Source of the DNA: Aliiruegeria lutimaris
Lineage (GTDB): Bacteria > Pseudomonadota > Alphaproteobacteria > Rhodobacterales > Rhodobacteraceae
DNA length: 45,278 nucleotides
Direction: 5' to 3'
Assembly: GCF_900099935.1 (NCBI RefSeq)
Contig: NZ_FNEK01000038.1
Location: 1 to 45,278 of the forward strand
A model generated the notes under the pieces. The model was not told the DNA's origin. It did no database searches and was given only the letters and a program-made list of their open reading frames with translations. Both the position numbers and the translations under genes were made by a program. Of this stretch, positions 8,999 through 17,980 are shown piece by piece. The stretch's first letter is position 1. Every line of letters begins with the position of its first letter.

Positions 8999-9691
8999 AT
9001 GGAAAACATCCCCGGAAAGGCCTTTGCACGGGCACGCCCCGTGAACGCCGCGCGCACGGCGCCGCGCCCCTTTGTGCTGACGGCTGAAGCGCGGATCGAC
9101 ATTCCCGACATGCCGCTTCTGCCCGGCGCCTGGCTGCAATCGGCCATCGCGGCCGAGACTCGGGTGATGACGCCACAAGGCCCGAAACCAGCCGGCCAGC
9201 TTCAAATCGACGATGTGGTCCTGACCATCGACAAGGGCGCCCTGCCCCTGCACTGGATCGGCAAGCGCGCCGTGAGCCCCAAGCAAATGGCCGAGATGCC
9301 CGAGATCGGCCCGGTGACGGTACCACGCAACGCCCTTGCCGGCGGCAGCCCGCGCATGGACATTCGCCTCTCGCCCCTGGCCGGGCTGCTGTTGACGCTC
9401 CCGGGCGGCCCGGAGAATGGCGTGCTGATCGAAGCGCGCGAGATGATCGGCCTGCTCGGCATCAAGGCAGCGCCCGCCCGTGCGGTGACCTACGTCCAAC
9501 TGATGACCGAGGAACACGCGCTGATCGCCGTGGACGGGCTGGCGGTCGAGACCCTGCATGCCAATGCCCTGCATCCCCTCCCCGGCAACAGCCGCCAGCG
9601 CGCCGAGGTGCTGGCTCGGTTCCCGGATCTCGAACATGGGCTGGACCTCTATGGCCCGGAAATCCGCCTGCGCGCGGAGCGGCGGCGGTGA
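8999..9691 (+). CDS. Hint domain-containing protein (Hint_2 type)
   Basis: About 230 residues with the hedgehog/intein (Hint_2) layout common in Rhodobacteraceae: the entry strand TRVMTPQGPKPAGQLQIDDVV, then LHWIGKRAV, then a block ending EEHALIAVDGLAVETLHANAL. The usual cysteine or serine nucleophile at the start of the domain is missing (AAETRV), and the common PQHR-type histidine block is replaced by SPLAGLLL. Autoprocessing is therefore unlikely. The start is uncertain: ATG 8999, ATG 8918 and TTG 8894 are all in frame, and none has a strong ribosome binding site. The stop overlaps the GTG start of the next gene. Confidence 0.75.
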   Translation: MENIPGKAFARARPVNAARTAPRPFVLTAEARIDIPDMPLLPGAWLQSAIAAETRVMTPQGPKPAGQLQIDDVVLTIDKGALPLHWIGKRAVSPKQMAEMPEIGPVTVPRNALAGGSPRMDIRLSPLAGLLLTLPGGPENGVLIEAREMIGLLGIKAAPARAVTYVQLMTEEHALIAVDGLAVETLHANALHPLPGNSRQRAEVLARFPDLEHGLDLYGPEIRLRAERRR

Positions 9692-9915
9692 ACCGTCCGG
9701 TCAAGCACTCGCTAACCCTTTCCGGTCACCGCACCAGCGTGTCGCTCGAAGACGAGTTCTGGAAGGCCTTCCGCGAGATCGCCGCCGAACGCGGCCAGCC
9801 GATCAACGCGCTCGCCGCCGAGATCGACCGTGATCGCGGTTTGGAAATGGGCCTCGCCTCGGCAATCCGCCTTTTCGTGCTGCGCGAGTATCAGCGCAAG
9901 CTCTCCGAGACCTGA
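9688..9915 (+). CDS. ribbon-helix-helix domain protein
   Basis: A 75-residue protein beginning with GTG inside the GTGA overlap with the Hint gene. RTSVSLEDEFWKAFREIAAERGQPINALAAEID is the RHH_4 pattern: a short strand carrying Thr and Ser contacts, then two helices. Such proteins dimerise and bind DNA, and many alphaproteobacterial members of this type are uncharacterised. No toxin partner sits beside it. Its last 25 bases overlap the convergent P450 gene. Confidence 0.8.
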   Translation: MNRPVKHSLTLSGHRTSVSLEDEFWKAFREIAAERGQPINALAAEIDRDRGLEMGLASAIRLFVLREYQRKLSET

Positions 9916-11279
9916 CGCGGCTCCAGCCGCAGCCAGATCCCGTCCCTTGCCCGCACTGTCAGATGCGCCACCGGAACCGGTTCGCGCCCCTCGACGGGTG
10001 AAATCCGGAATGTCCGGACAAGCATCGCCAGCAGCAGGACACCTTCGATCATCGCGAAGCCTGCGCCGGTGCAGACGCGCGCACCGGCGGAAAACGGAAT
10101 GAACGCTTCGCGCTGGCACCGCTTGCCATTCGCGGTCTTCCAACGGTCCGGGTCGAACCCGTCGGGATTGTCCCAAAGACGCGGCTGCCGGTGCAGATGC
10201 CAGGGCGAAATCACGATCTGGCTGGCCTTTCGCACCACGCGATCCCGGAAGCGCTCCTGTTTTGTGGCCTGCCGTACCATCATTGGCACCGGCGGGTACA
10301 GGCGCAGCGCTTCCCGGAACACATCTCGGGTAAAGTTCAGCCTGGAAATCGCTGAAAAATCTTCCTTTTCCGGGTTCAGGGCTTCCGTGGCCTCCGCCGC
10401 GATCCGCTCCTGAGCTTCCGGATAGCGCGCAAGCAAGTAGAGCGCCCAGGCCAACGCCGACGCGGACGTCTCGTGCCCGGCGAGAAAGAAAATCGCCACC
10501 TGGTCGACCATCTCGGCGGAATCGAAACGCTCGCCGGTCTGCGGATCGCGCGTGGTCATGATCTTGGTGGCAAGGTCGTCCGGCGCGGTTCCGGTGGCGA
10601 TTTGCGCCTGCCGCTCCTCCGTCAACCGCGCGATCAACCCCCGGATCACCTCCGCGCTCCGACGCGTGGAACGGCGGTGCGGACGCGGCAACCAGCGCGG
10701 AATCGGCAGGAACGCAGCAAGGTTCACCAGCGGCTGGGTGCGCTGGTAAGCACGGAACTCGTCGAACACCGCCGCCGCCACCTCGTGCTCGATGGGAATG
10801 GAAAACAGCGTGCGAAAGATCACGTCGGCGGCGGCGTGGCTCGTTTCGGCCTCGATCTCCACAGGCTCCGCGCCAGCCCGCGCCGAGAGCCGCGCAACCG
10901 CCGCCTGCGTCGCGTCCCACATCGCCGGGAACACCTCGCGCAGCCGTCCGCCCTCGAAAGCCGGGTCGATGATGCGCCGCTGCCGCTTCCAAACCTCGCC
11001 ATTGGTCACGAAGACGCTGTTGCCCAGGAGCGGTTCCAACCCCTCCCGCACCCGATCCGATTTCGGGAAATCGTCGGGCCGTTCGACCAGCACCGTCTTC
11101 ACCAGATCCGGCTGGTTGATCATGTAGGAATGGAAGAACGGCGTGCGGAACTCGGCCATCCAGGCCCTGTAAAGCTTCGCCGGTTGCGCCGAAAGGATAT
11201 CCTGCCGAAAGAGCCGCACATAGCGCAGCAATGACACCCGCTCGGGGCGCGCACGCGGTTTCGGCGGCAGATCAGACAT
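9891..11279 (-). CDS. cytochrome P450
   Basis: A 462-residue P450. The heme-ligand loop is PFSAGARVCTGAGFA with Cys403, the I-helix oxygen motif is AGHETSA and the K-helix ExxR motif is EALRLYPP. It has no N-terminal membrane anchor, so it should be a soluble monooxygenase needing a separate redox partner. None is encoded nearby. The region NGEVWKRQRRIIDPAFEGGRL resembles the C-helix of the broad group related to eukaryotic CYP3/CYP4-like enzymes. I do not assign a CYP family or substrate. Its ATG overlaps the last 8 bases of the upstream hydrolase gene, which predicts translational coupling. Confidence 0.92.
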   Translation of the reverse strand: MSDLPPKPRARPERVSLLRYVRLFRQDILSAQPAKLYRAWMAEFRTPFFHSYMINQPDLVKTVLVERPDDFPKSDRVREGLEPLLGNSVFVTNGEVWKRQRRIIDPAFEGGRLREVFPAMWDATQAAVARLSARAGAEPVEIEAETSHAAADVIFRTLFSIPIEHEVAAAVFDEFRAYQRTQPLVNLAAFLPIPRWLPRPHRRSTRRSAEVIRGLIARLTEERQAQIATGTAPDDLATKIMTTRDPQTGERFDSAEMVDQVAIFFLAGHETSASALAWALYLLARYPEAQERIAAEATEALNPEKEDFSAISRLNFTRDVFREALRLYPPVPMMVRQATKQERFRDRVVRKASQIVISPWHLHRQPRLWDNPDGFDPDRWKTANGKRCQREAFIPFSAGARVCTGAGFAMIEGVLLLAMLVRTFRISPVEGREPVPVAHLTVRARDGIWLRLEPRQVSESLR

Positions 11280-12510
11280 CGCGTAGCTCCATGCTGGTCT
11301 GTTTCGACACGCATCGACGCTTCACACCGGGCGACGGTTTGCGGTGGCCAAGCCGTTGGCACAGCGTCTGCGACCCCGCCGTGATGCGGAAGTAATCATA
11401 GTCGTTCGGGCGGTCGAAAGCGCAGAGATACTGGAAATGCAACCGGTAGAAGCGCCAGCGCAGGGCCTTCCACCGCTCCGGGCTCAGCGTCTGGCTGAAG
11501 GCGGCCGACAGGATCAGCGGCCATCGCTGGTTCTCCGGCGCCACGCCCGATATCGCCGCCGGATCGGTCAGCGCAAAGGTGCAGCCATCCCCCGGCGCGG
11601 TCACGTCGATCCAGCACAACGCCTCGCAGGCCGAGAGGAAATTCAGATCCGCCCGCAACCGGGCCGCTCCCGGCAACAACGAGACCATGGGGATCACATG
11701 GCCAAGGGTCAGAAGCGACAGGACCGGCCCATGCGGGCGGTGCTTACCAGCGCGGATCAGGTCCGACAGCATGGAGATCGCGACATGCGCACCCAGCGAA
11801 TGCCCCACGACCAGTACCTCGTCCACATCCGCTTCCAGCGCCTCGGCAACGACCCGCTCGAACGTGGCTATCCGGGCCTCCAAGGCCGGCGGGTACGCGC
11901 CGCCGCTTTCGCAGGAAAAGGCAAAGGTGTGAAGCAGGTAGCGGGCAAGGATCAAGTTGTCATGCCGCGCGAACCAGCGCAGGATCGGCGCCACGACCGC
12001 CAGCCCGGCCAAGCCCAGCCACCACGGCGCGATTTGCGCGATCCCCCAGCCGAGACCAAAGGCGACTGCCAGCGCGAATAATAATTGCAGGACCAGAAAG
12101 ACGACCGGGTAGAACGCGCCGATGACCGGCCCCTTGTTCAACTGCAAGATGCCGCGAAACGCCCCCGAGCAGGCATAGACCCGCATCGTGCGCAGCATTT
12201 GCAGATAGGTCTGCCACAACCCGCGCTCCATCGACTCCTTGACGATATCGGACCAGGCCAACAGGACCACCTCGCTCTCGACCTGCGCGCCTTCCATGTC
12301 TGCCGCGACATGCCAACCGTAATGCTCTGGCTTGTCGCGCGCGGAAATGGTGATCGAATAGCCCGAGAGCGCCGCCTGTTCGCGGGACTCGCTTCGGTAG
12401 AGTTCGCGGTACCTGCGGGCATTGAACGGGTCGTAGCCGGGCACATAGATCACCTTGCGGCGCCTCACGGGCCCCGCTTCAGGCGCATCGACGGGCTGGC
12501 TCTCATCCAT
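11272..12510 (-). CDS. membrane-anchored alpha/beta-hydrolase-like protein
   Basis: About 412 residues. After VIYVPGYDPFNARRYRELY near the N-terminus, residues about 125-175 form two long hydrophobic segments. The second half holds the nucleophile elbow VVGHSLGAHVA (GHSLG), a lipase/esterase signature. The order oxyanion strand, membrane insert, Ser elbow suggests a membrane-bound esterase or lipase acting on hydrophobic substrates. Overlap with the P450 gene implies a shared job, such as processing a lipid or terpenoid-like substrate; this is inference. The frame can also start with GTG 12528. ATG 12510 has GGAG only 2 nt upstream, so the start is uncertain. Confidence 0.75.
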   Translation of the reverse strand: MDESQPVDAPEAGPVRRRKVIYVPGYDPFNARRYRELYRSESREQAALSGYSITISARDKPEHYGWHVAADMEGAQVESEVVLLAWSDIVKESMERGLWQTYLQMLRTMRVYACSGAFRGILQLNKGPVIGAFYPVVFLVLQLLFALAVAFGLGWGIAQIAPWWLGLAGLAVVAPILRWFARHDNLILARYLLHTFAFSCESGGAYPPALEARIATFERVVAEALEADVDEVLVVGHSLGAHVAISMLSDLIRAGKHRPHGPVLSLLTLGHVIPMVSLLPGAARLRADLNFLSACEALCWIDVTAPGDGCTFALTDPAAISGVAPENQRWPLILSAAFSQTLSPERWKALRWRFYRLHFQYLCAFDRPNDYDYFRITAGSQTLCQRLGHRKPSPGVKRRCVSKQTSMELRDV

Positions 12511-12811
12511 GGCTCCATCTATGCCCACAAGTCAACGGATTAGAAGGGGCTTTCACCCCGAAGCGACAATCCGGCGGAAACTGTTTTGAGAATACCCGCA
12601 ATATGACGAAGAGGGGAAATCCCGACCACGCCGGGCTTCTTCTGACCGAAAATATCCCGGGGGGGGGGGCGTCGCTTGCGACGACGGGGGCAGCGCTCCC
12701 TGCCGCAGCCAGTGGCAGGCGCTGGAACCGACGACAGGGAATCCCCGCCGGGCAGAGCCCGAGCGGGGGTCGCGCCGCTGCGCGGCGTGGAAAATCTGTG
12801 TCCGCGTCGGC
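12511..12811. repeat. gene-free gap with dispersed intergenic repeat, copy B, and G11 tract
   Basis: The gap contains GGCTTCTTCTGACCGAAAAT at about 12634, almost the same as the word at 32725, then CCC followed by eleven G (12659-12669). The inverted repeat CGTCGCTTGCGACG comes next, then GGGGGCAGCGCTCCC-type stems. No gene is visible. It lies between two minus-strand genes and may end transcription of the dehydrogenase gene. Confidence 0.5.
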
Positions 12812-13684
12812 TCAGCCCAGCGAACGCATCCGCTTGAAGAGCGCCGAGGAATCCCAACGCCCGCCGCCCATGTTCTGCACGTCCTTGTAGAACTGGTCGA
12901 CCAGCGCCGTCACCGGCACGGTGGCCCCGATCTCATCCGCCGCGCCAAGGCAGATCTTCAGGTCCTTGCGCATCAGGTCGACCGCGAAGCCGTAATCGTA
13001 ATGATCTTCCAGCATCGTCTTTGCCCGGTTATCCATCTGCCAGGAGGCCGCCGCGCCCCCGCGGATCACCTCGACCACGCCATGCGCATCCAGCCCGGCC
13101 TTCTCGGCGAAATGCAACGCCTCGGAGAGCCCCTGCACGATCCCGGCAATGGCGATCTGGTTGCACATCTTGGTCAACTGCCCGGCACCGCTCCCGCCAA
13201 GGCGACGGCATGTCCTTGCATATGCGCCGATGATCGGCTCGGCCCGAAGGAACGCCCCTTCGTCTCCGCCGCACATCACCGAGAGCTGACCGTTTTCCGC
13301 TCCCGCCTGCCCGCCCGAGACCGGCGCATCGACGAAACAGACCTGCCGAGCGTCGGCCGCTGCATTCATTTCCCGCGTCATCCGCGCCGAAAGCGTGGTG
13401 TGGTCGACGAAGACCGTCCCCGCCGCCATCGCTTCGAAGGCGCCATGCTCGCCGGTGCAGACCTGTTTCAGGTCGTCGTCATTGCCGACGCAGGCCATGA
13501 CGAAATCAGCGCCCGCCGCCGCCTCGGACGGTGTCTTGCCAAGCTTGCCGCCATGCTGTTCGACCCATGCCTGCGCCTTCGCCGTCGTTCGGTTGTAGAC
13601 CGTCACCTCGTGACCGGCCTTCGCCAGATGCCCCGCCATCGGGTAGCCCATGACTCCCAATCCAAGAAATGCAACACGCGCCAT
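12812..13684 (-). CDS. NAD(P)-dependent beta-hydroxyacid dehydrogenase (3-hydroxyisobutyrate dehydrogenase family)
   Basis: A 290-residue enzyme of the HIBADH/tartronate-semialdehyde reductase family. The N-terminal Rossmann domain starts VAFLGLGVMGYPMA (GxGxMGxxM). The substrate-binding motif is FVDAPVSGGQAGAENG, and the catalytic lysine is in GAGQLTKMCNQ near residue 170. The helical C-terminal domain has the usual dimerisation and substrate region. It probably oxidises or reduces a short beta-hydroxyacid with NAD(P)H. Members for 3-hydroxyisobutyrate, glyoxylate or tartronate semialdehyde cannot be told apart by eye. GGGGGA lies upstream of the ATG. It stands alone and is divergent from the acylase gene. 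Confidence 0.88.
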   Translation of the reverse strand: MARVAFLGLGVMGYPMAGHLAKAGHEVTVYNRTTAKAQAWVEQHGGKLGKTPSEAAAGADFVMACVGNDDDLKQVCTGEHGAFEAMAAGTVFVDHTTLSARMTREMNAAADARQVCFVDAPVSGGQAGAENGQLSVMCGGDEGAFLRAEPIIGAYARTCRRLGGSGAGQLTKMCNQIAIAGIVQGLSEALHFAEKAGLDAHGVVEVIRGGAAASWQMDNRAKTMLEDHYDYGFAVDLMRKDLKICLGAADEIGATVPVTALVDQFYKDVQNMGGGRWDSSALFKRMRSLG

Positions 13685-13765
13685 ATCTTTCCCCCTGTTT
13701 GTGCTTGCTCTAGGTTGCGTCCAGACCTAACGGGCTATGCGCCAAGGTCAACGGAAAGGGGCAGT

Positions 13766-16225
13766 ATGGAACGGGTCTTCCGCTGGACATTGCGGCTTTT
13801 GACGGCTTTGCTGACATTGATGGCGGGTGCCGCGATGCTGGTTTACTTCTTTGCCAGCCGCTCGTTGCCCGATTACGACGCCACATGGCAACTCGATGGC
13901 CTCAATGCCCCGGTCGAGATCGTCCGCGACAATGCCAATATCCCGCATATTTTCGGGCAGAGCGACGAAGACGTGTTCTTCGGCCTCGGCGTTGCCCATG
14001 CGCAGGACCGGCTATGGCAAATGACGTTGCTGCGCCGCACCGCGCAGGGACGCCTGTCGGAGCTTTTCGGAGCCCGAACCGTCAAGACCGACGAATTCCT
14101 GCGCCGGCTGGACCTCTACCGGGCGGCCACGGACTCGGTCGACGCGCTGGACCCGACCAGCCTGGCCGCGCTCAAGGCCTATGCCGCAGGCGTGAATGCC
14201 TGGATCGAGACCATCAATACCGAGGCGCTCGGACGCGGCGCGCCGGAGTTTTTCCTGTTCGAACCCCAGATCGCGCCGTGGCAGCCAGCCGATTCCATTG
14301 CCATCGGCAAGATCATGGCGCTGGATCTCGCCACGCAGATGCAAAACGAGATCCTGCGCGCCAGCGCATCGCTCATTCTGCCCAACGAGCGATTGGTCGA
14401 TATCCTGCCCGACGTCCCCGGCAACGCAGAGATGGGTGCGCCCGATTACGGCTCCCTCTTCCCCGGCCTTCCCAAATTCGCCCGGGCACCGGTCTGGCCG
14501 CGCGACCCGTTGAACCCCGTCAACCCGCCCCGCCTCTCCGGCGCCTCCAATGCCTGGGCCGCCACCGCCAACCGGTCCGCCGCCGGGGCCGCGCTTGTCG
14601 CCAACGATCCCCATCTCGGCCTGTCTGCGCCGACGATCTGGTACCTGGCCCGGCTGGAACTGGAATCGGGCGGCGTCATCGGCGCTACCATCCCGGGGCT
14701 TCCCGCCATCATGGCGGGACGGTCGGAAAAGCTCGGCTGGGCGCTGACCTCGGCCTATGCCGATGATCAGGACCTCTACATGGAGGAACTGAACCCGGCC
14801 GATACCCAGAGCTACCGCGCGCCGGATGGGTGGAAAGCGTTCCGGACAGAACGTTCCATCATCGATGTGAAGGATTCCGATCCCGTCACGATCACCCTGC
14901 GCTGGACAGAGAACGGCCCCGTCCTGCCACGCAGTCATTTCGGTCTCGACGGCATTACGCCCTCCGGCCATGTCGCCGCCCTCGCCTGGACGGCGCTTTC
15001 GAGCGAGGACAGCTCGTTCCGGGCCGCCCTGGGGCTGATGAAGGCCGATACGATCGAAGCGGCGATCGCGGCCGGGGCCTATCATGTCGCCCCCGCGGTC
15101 AACATGATCCTGGCCGACCGGGAAGGTGTCGCCCTGCAGCTCATGGGCCGGTTGCCCGCCCGCGACCCGCAACATGACAGCAAGGGGCGCCTGCCCTCGC
15201 TCGGCTGGCAGGAACGCAACCGCTGGCACGGGTTTCTTCCCTATGAGCAGAACCCGCGCATCGTGGATCCCGCCGGCGGGATCGTCGGCAATACCAACAA
15301 CAAGACAACGGACCGCGCCTTTCCCAATCATGTCAGCTACCTGTGGGGCGATACGCAACGTATCCTGCGCTGGCAGAAGCTGATGGCGGAACGCGAGGTC
15401 CACACCCGCGAGAGCTTTATCGCGGCCCAGCTCGACACCGTCTCCACTACCGCGCGCACCCTGCTGCCCCTGATCGCGCGCGACCTGTGGTATACAGGCG
15501 AGGCCGCGCCGGAAGGAACACCGGAGCGCCAGCGCCAGCGCGCGCTGGAGCTTCTGGCCAACTGGAACGGCGAGATGAACGAGCACCTGCCCGAGCCACT
15601 GATCTATGCTGCCTGGCTCCGGCAGTTGCAGCACAAACTGATCGTGGACGATCTCGGCCCGCTGGCCGAGGCGTTCATCCATCCCGAACCGCTCTTCATC
15701 GAGCGGGTGTTCCGGGATATCGATGGTGCTTCTGCCTGGTGTGACATTCAGCAATCGACGATCCGCGAAACCTGCTCCGACACGGCCCGCATTGCGCTCG
15801 ACGAGGCGCTCTTATGGATCGCCGATAACTACGGCAGCGCTCTGGAGAGCCTGCGCTGGGGAGACGCGCACGAGGCGCATCACGATCACCTCGTATTGGG
15901 GAACACGCCGGTGTTGAAATGGTTCGTCAACATCCGCCAATCCACATCCGGAGGCGACCACACGCTGAACCGAGCACTTACCGCTGGCGAAGGCGATGCG
16001 CCGTTCAGCAACGTGCAGGCGGCCGGCTATCGTGGCGTCTATGATTTTGCCGACCCCGATGCCTCGGTCTTCATTACCGCTACGGGCCAGTCCGGCCACC
16101 CGCTCAGCCGTCACTACGACGACCTGGGAGAGCTTTGGCGGCGTGGGGAATATATCCCGATGACGTTGGACCCGGAGCTGGCCCGGGCGGGTGCTGTTGG
16201 AATCACGCTGCTGGAACCACGTTAA
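13766..16225 (+). CDS. penicillin acylase family Ntn hydrolase
   Basis: An 819-residue secreted or membrane-anchored amidase precursor. An N-terminal hydrophobic segment (about residues 9-30) serves as signal or anchor. The alpha chain region carries PVEIVRDNANIPHIFG and VAHAQDRLWQM, both family hallmarks. Autocatalytic cleavage is expected before Ser261 in SGASNAWAA, which becomes the N-terminal nucleophile of the beta chain, followed by NDPHLGLSAP. Substrates in the family include N-acyl amides such as acyl-homoserine lactones as well as penicillins. Quorum quenching is possible here but unproven. The frame is open back to 13001, antisense to the dehydrogenase gene; ATG 13766 with GGAAAGGGG upstream and the signal sequence fixes the start. 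Confidence 0.9.
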   Translation: MERVFRWTLRLLTALLTLMAGAAMLVYFFASRSLPDYDATWQLDGLNAPVEIVRDNANIPHIFGQSDEDVFFGLGVAHAQDRLWQMTLLRRTAQGRLSELFGARTVKTDEFLRRLDLYRAATDSVDALDPTSLAALKAYAAGVNAWIETINTEALGRGAPEFFLFEPQIAPWQPADSIAIGKIMALDLATQMQNEILRASASLILPNERLVDILPDVPGNAEMGAPDYGSLFPGLPKFARAPVWPRDPLNPVNPPRLSGASNAWAATANRSAAGAALVANDPHLGLSAPTIWYLARLELESGGVIGATIPGLPAIMAGRSEKLGWALTSAYADDQDLYMEELNPADTQSYRAPDGWKAFRTERSIIDVKDSDPVTITLRWTENGPVLPRSHFGLDGITPSGHVAALAWTALSSEDSSFRAALGLMKADTIEAAIAAGAYHVAPAVNMILADREGVALQLMGRLPARDPQHDSKGRLPSLGWQERNRWHGFLPYEQNPRIVDPAGGIVGNTNNKTTDRAFPNHVSYLWGDTQRILRWQKLMAEREVHTRESFIAAQLDTVSTTARTLLPLIARDLWYTGEAAPEGTPERQRQRALELLANWNGEMNEHLPEPLIYAAWLRQLQHKLIVDDLGPLAEAFIHPEPLFIERVFRDIDGASAWCDIQQSTIRETCSDTARIALDEALLWIADNYGSALESLRWGDAHEAHHDHLVLGNTPVLKWFVNIRQSTSGGDHTLNRALTAGEGDAPFSNVQAAGYRGVYDFADPDASVFITATGQSGHPLSRHYDDLGELWRRGEYIPMTLDPELARAGAVGITLLEPR

Positions 16226-16261
16226 GTCGCGGCCATTCCCGCCAGACGACGGGACAGGAGT

Positions 16262-16285
16262 GAAAAAGGGGGGCGTTGCCCCCCG
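16262..16285 (-). terminator. rho-independent terminator downstream of hflX
   Basis: On the minus strand a 7-bp stem GGGGGGC/GCCCCCC with a 3-nt loop is followed by TTTTT. It lies about 170 bp past the hflX stop. The same hairpin could weakly end the convergent acylase transcript. Confidence 0.65.
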
Positions 16286-16454
16286 CGCCCTGCGAGCGCT
16301 GCCCCCAGGATATTTGGGGAAAGATGATGGAGAGGCCGTCTGGTTTCATCTTTCCGTGAAATACCCCCGCCGGAGGCACGATCCACAGGATCGTTCACGC
16401 CCGCGAAGCGCGCGCCCGGCCCGCGGCGCCAACTCCTTTCGACAGATCTGGTGC
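16286..16454. repeat. dispersed intergenic repeat, copy C
   Basis: Two recurring words flank this stretch: GGATATTTGGGGAAAGATGA at 16311 (compare 32828) and GAAATACCCCCGCCGGAGGCA at about 16357, followed by CGATCC-ACA-GGATCG. The second block matches copy A (449-762) in the opposite orientation. It lies between convergent genes and contains no ORF of its own. Confidence 0.55.
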
Positions 16455-17750
16455 TTACAAGTCCCGGTAGCGCCGTGCCTGTGCCTTGGTCCAGAGGACA
16501 TCGACGAGCCAGCCGGATTCGGTCTGCTTCTCGTCCGTCACGACCCGCTGCTCGTGCAGCCAGGCATGTTGCTTTCCTTCGGAGAAATCCAGCGACAGGG
16601 TTTCGGAGCTGCGCGCACCATCGAGCGCTTCCGTGATCGCCTCTACGAGCAGGTCCATCCCTTCCCCGGTCCAGGCCGACAAGGTCAGGACATCCTCGCG
16701 CCGCGCGGCGAGCGTTTCCAGCGGTCCTCGGGCGGCATCCGGCAACAGGTCCATCTTGTTCCAGATTTCCAGCCGCGGCGTCTCGTCCGTGACGCCGAGC
16801 TCGTGCAGGATTGCCTCGACATCCTCGGCCTGCTCATCGCTCTGGGCATGGGAGATGTCGCGCACATGCAGGATCAGATCCGCCGAAAGCACCTCCTCCA
16901 GCGTTGCGCGGAAGGCGGCGACGAGCTGGTGCGGCAGATCCGAGATGAAGCCCACCGTGTCCGACAGGATCACCTTCTGCCCGGTCGTCAGGGTCACCCC
17001 GCGCATGGTCGGGTCGAGCGTGGCAAAGAGCATGTCCTTGGCCAGAACATTTGCCCCGGTCAGCCGGTTGAACAACGTCGATTTCCCGGCATTGGTATAA
17101 CCCACCAGTGCGACTACCGGGAACGGCACTTTGGCACGGGAGGCCCGGTGCAGGGCGCGGGTCTTCACGACCTTTTCCAGCTGCCGGCGAATGCGGATGA
17201 TCGCGTCGTCGATGGCGCGGCGGTCGGCCTCGATCTGGGTCTCGCCGGGGCCGCCAACAAAGCCAAGCCCGCCACGCTGCCGTTCAAGGTGGGTCCAGGC
17301 GCGGACAAGCCGGGTGCGCTGGTAGCTGAGCGCGGCCAGTTCGACCTGCAACACGCCTTCACGCGTGGCGGCACGGTCGGCGAAGATCTCCAGGATCAGC
17401 CCCGTGCGGTCGAGGAGCTTTACGCCCCATTCCTTTTCCAGATTGCGCTGCTGCACCGGCGTCACCGGTCCATCGACCAGCACCAGCGAGACGTCCGCCG
17501 CCTTCAGCCGCGCGCCCAACTCCTCGAGCTTTCCGGTGCCCAACAGCGTGCCCGGCTGCGGCGCGCGCAGCTTCACCACCTCGCTGCCCACGATCTCCAG
17601 GCCAGGCAGCGCGGCGGCAAGCGCCACGGCCTCCGCCAGGCCCGCCTGCGCTTCGCGCCGGTCCTTGTCGGAGATTATGTCGGGGTGCAGGACAAAGGCC
17701 CGCTCGGAGGTACCGTCGGGCGCGTCGCCTTCATGTTCGGGCCGGGTCAG
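16455..17750 (-). CDS. hflX: GTPase HflX, probable CTG start
   Basis: A 431-residue ribosome-splitting GTPase. The N-terminal HflX domain holds [24 protein letters not shown] and the glycine-rich linker [20 protein letters not shown]. The G domain has GYTNAGKST (G1), a DxxG stretch in LSDTVGF and NKMD (G4). HflX dissociates stalled or heat-damaged 70S ribosomes. The first ATG/GTG/TTG in frame is GTG 17627, but that would cut off the first conserved strand, read as [11 protein letters not shown]. The frame stays open and family-like up to a CTG at 17750, whose last two bases are the first two of the hfq TGA. GAGGG lies 6 nt before this CTG. Start by CTG, coupled to hfq, is the best reading. 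Confidence 0.88.
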   Translation of the reverse strand: MTRPEHEGDAPDGTSERAFVLHPDIISDKDRREAQAGLAEAVALAAALPGLEIVGSEVVKLRAPQPGTLLGTGKLEELGARLKAADVSLVLVDGPVTPVQQRNLEKEWGVKLLDRTGLILEIFADRAATREGVLQVELAALSYQRTRLVRAWTHLERQRGGLGFVGGPGETQIEADRRAIDDAIIRIRRQLEKVVKTRALHRASRAKVPFPVVALVGYTNAGKSTLFNRLTGANVLAKDMLFATLDPTMRGVTLTTGQKVILSDTVGFISDLPHQLVAAFRATLEEVLSADLILHVRDISHAQSDEQAEDVEAILHELGVTDETPRLEIWNKMDLLPDAARGPLETLAARREDVLTLSAWTGEGMDLLVEAITEALDGARSSETLSLDFSEGKQHAWLHEQRVVTDEKQTESGWLVDVLWTKAQARRYRDL

Positions 17751-17980
17751 TCTTCGCCCTCGTACAGGTTGATCGGCTGCGCCGGCATGATCGTGGAAAT
17801 TGCGTGCTTATAGACCAGCTGCGACTGTCCGTCGCGGCGCAGCAATACACAAAAATTATCGAACCAGGTGATGACGCCCTGCAGCTTCACGCCGTTGATC
17901 AAAAAGATCGTGACGGGCACCTTGGTCTTGCGAACGTGATTAAGGAATGCATCCTGCAAGTTCTGCTTATCTGCAGCCAT
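17747..17980 (-). CDS. hfq: RNA chaperone Hfq
   Basis: A 77-residue Sm-like protein that forms a hexamer and pairs small RNAs with mRNAs. Sm1 contains [19 protein letters not shown] and [14 protein letters not shown], and the Sm2 motif reads [10 protein letters not shown] (the Y/F-KHA signature). The short C-terminus, typical of alphaproteobacteria, ends LYEGED. The stop overlaps the probable CTG start of hflX. In Rhodobacteraceae hfq commonly sits downstream of the ntr-trk block, as here. Confidence 0.97.
   Translation of the reverse strand: MAADKQNLQDAFLNHVRKTKVPVTIFLINGVKLQGVITWFDNFCVLLRRDGQSQLVYKHAISTIMPAQPINLYEGED

Noticed and set aside
13001-13765. Open frame extending the acylase gene 765 bases upstream
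   Set aside because: It is antisense to the beta-hydroxyacid dehydrogenase gene and lacks family features. The signal segment and ribosome binding site place the start at 13766.
16191-17813. 540-codon open frame on the plus strand opposite hflX
   Set aside because: It is a high-GC shadow. The minus strand encodes HflX with all G motifs.
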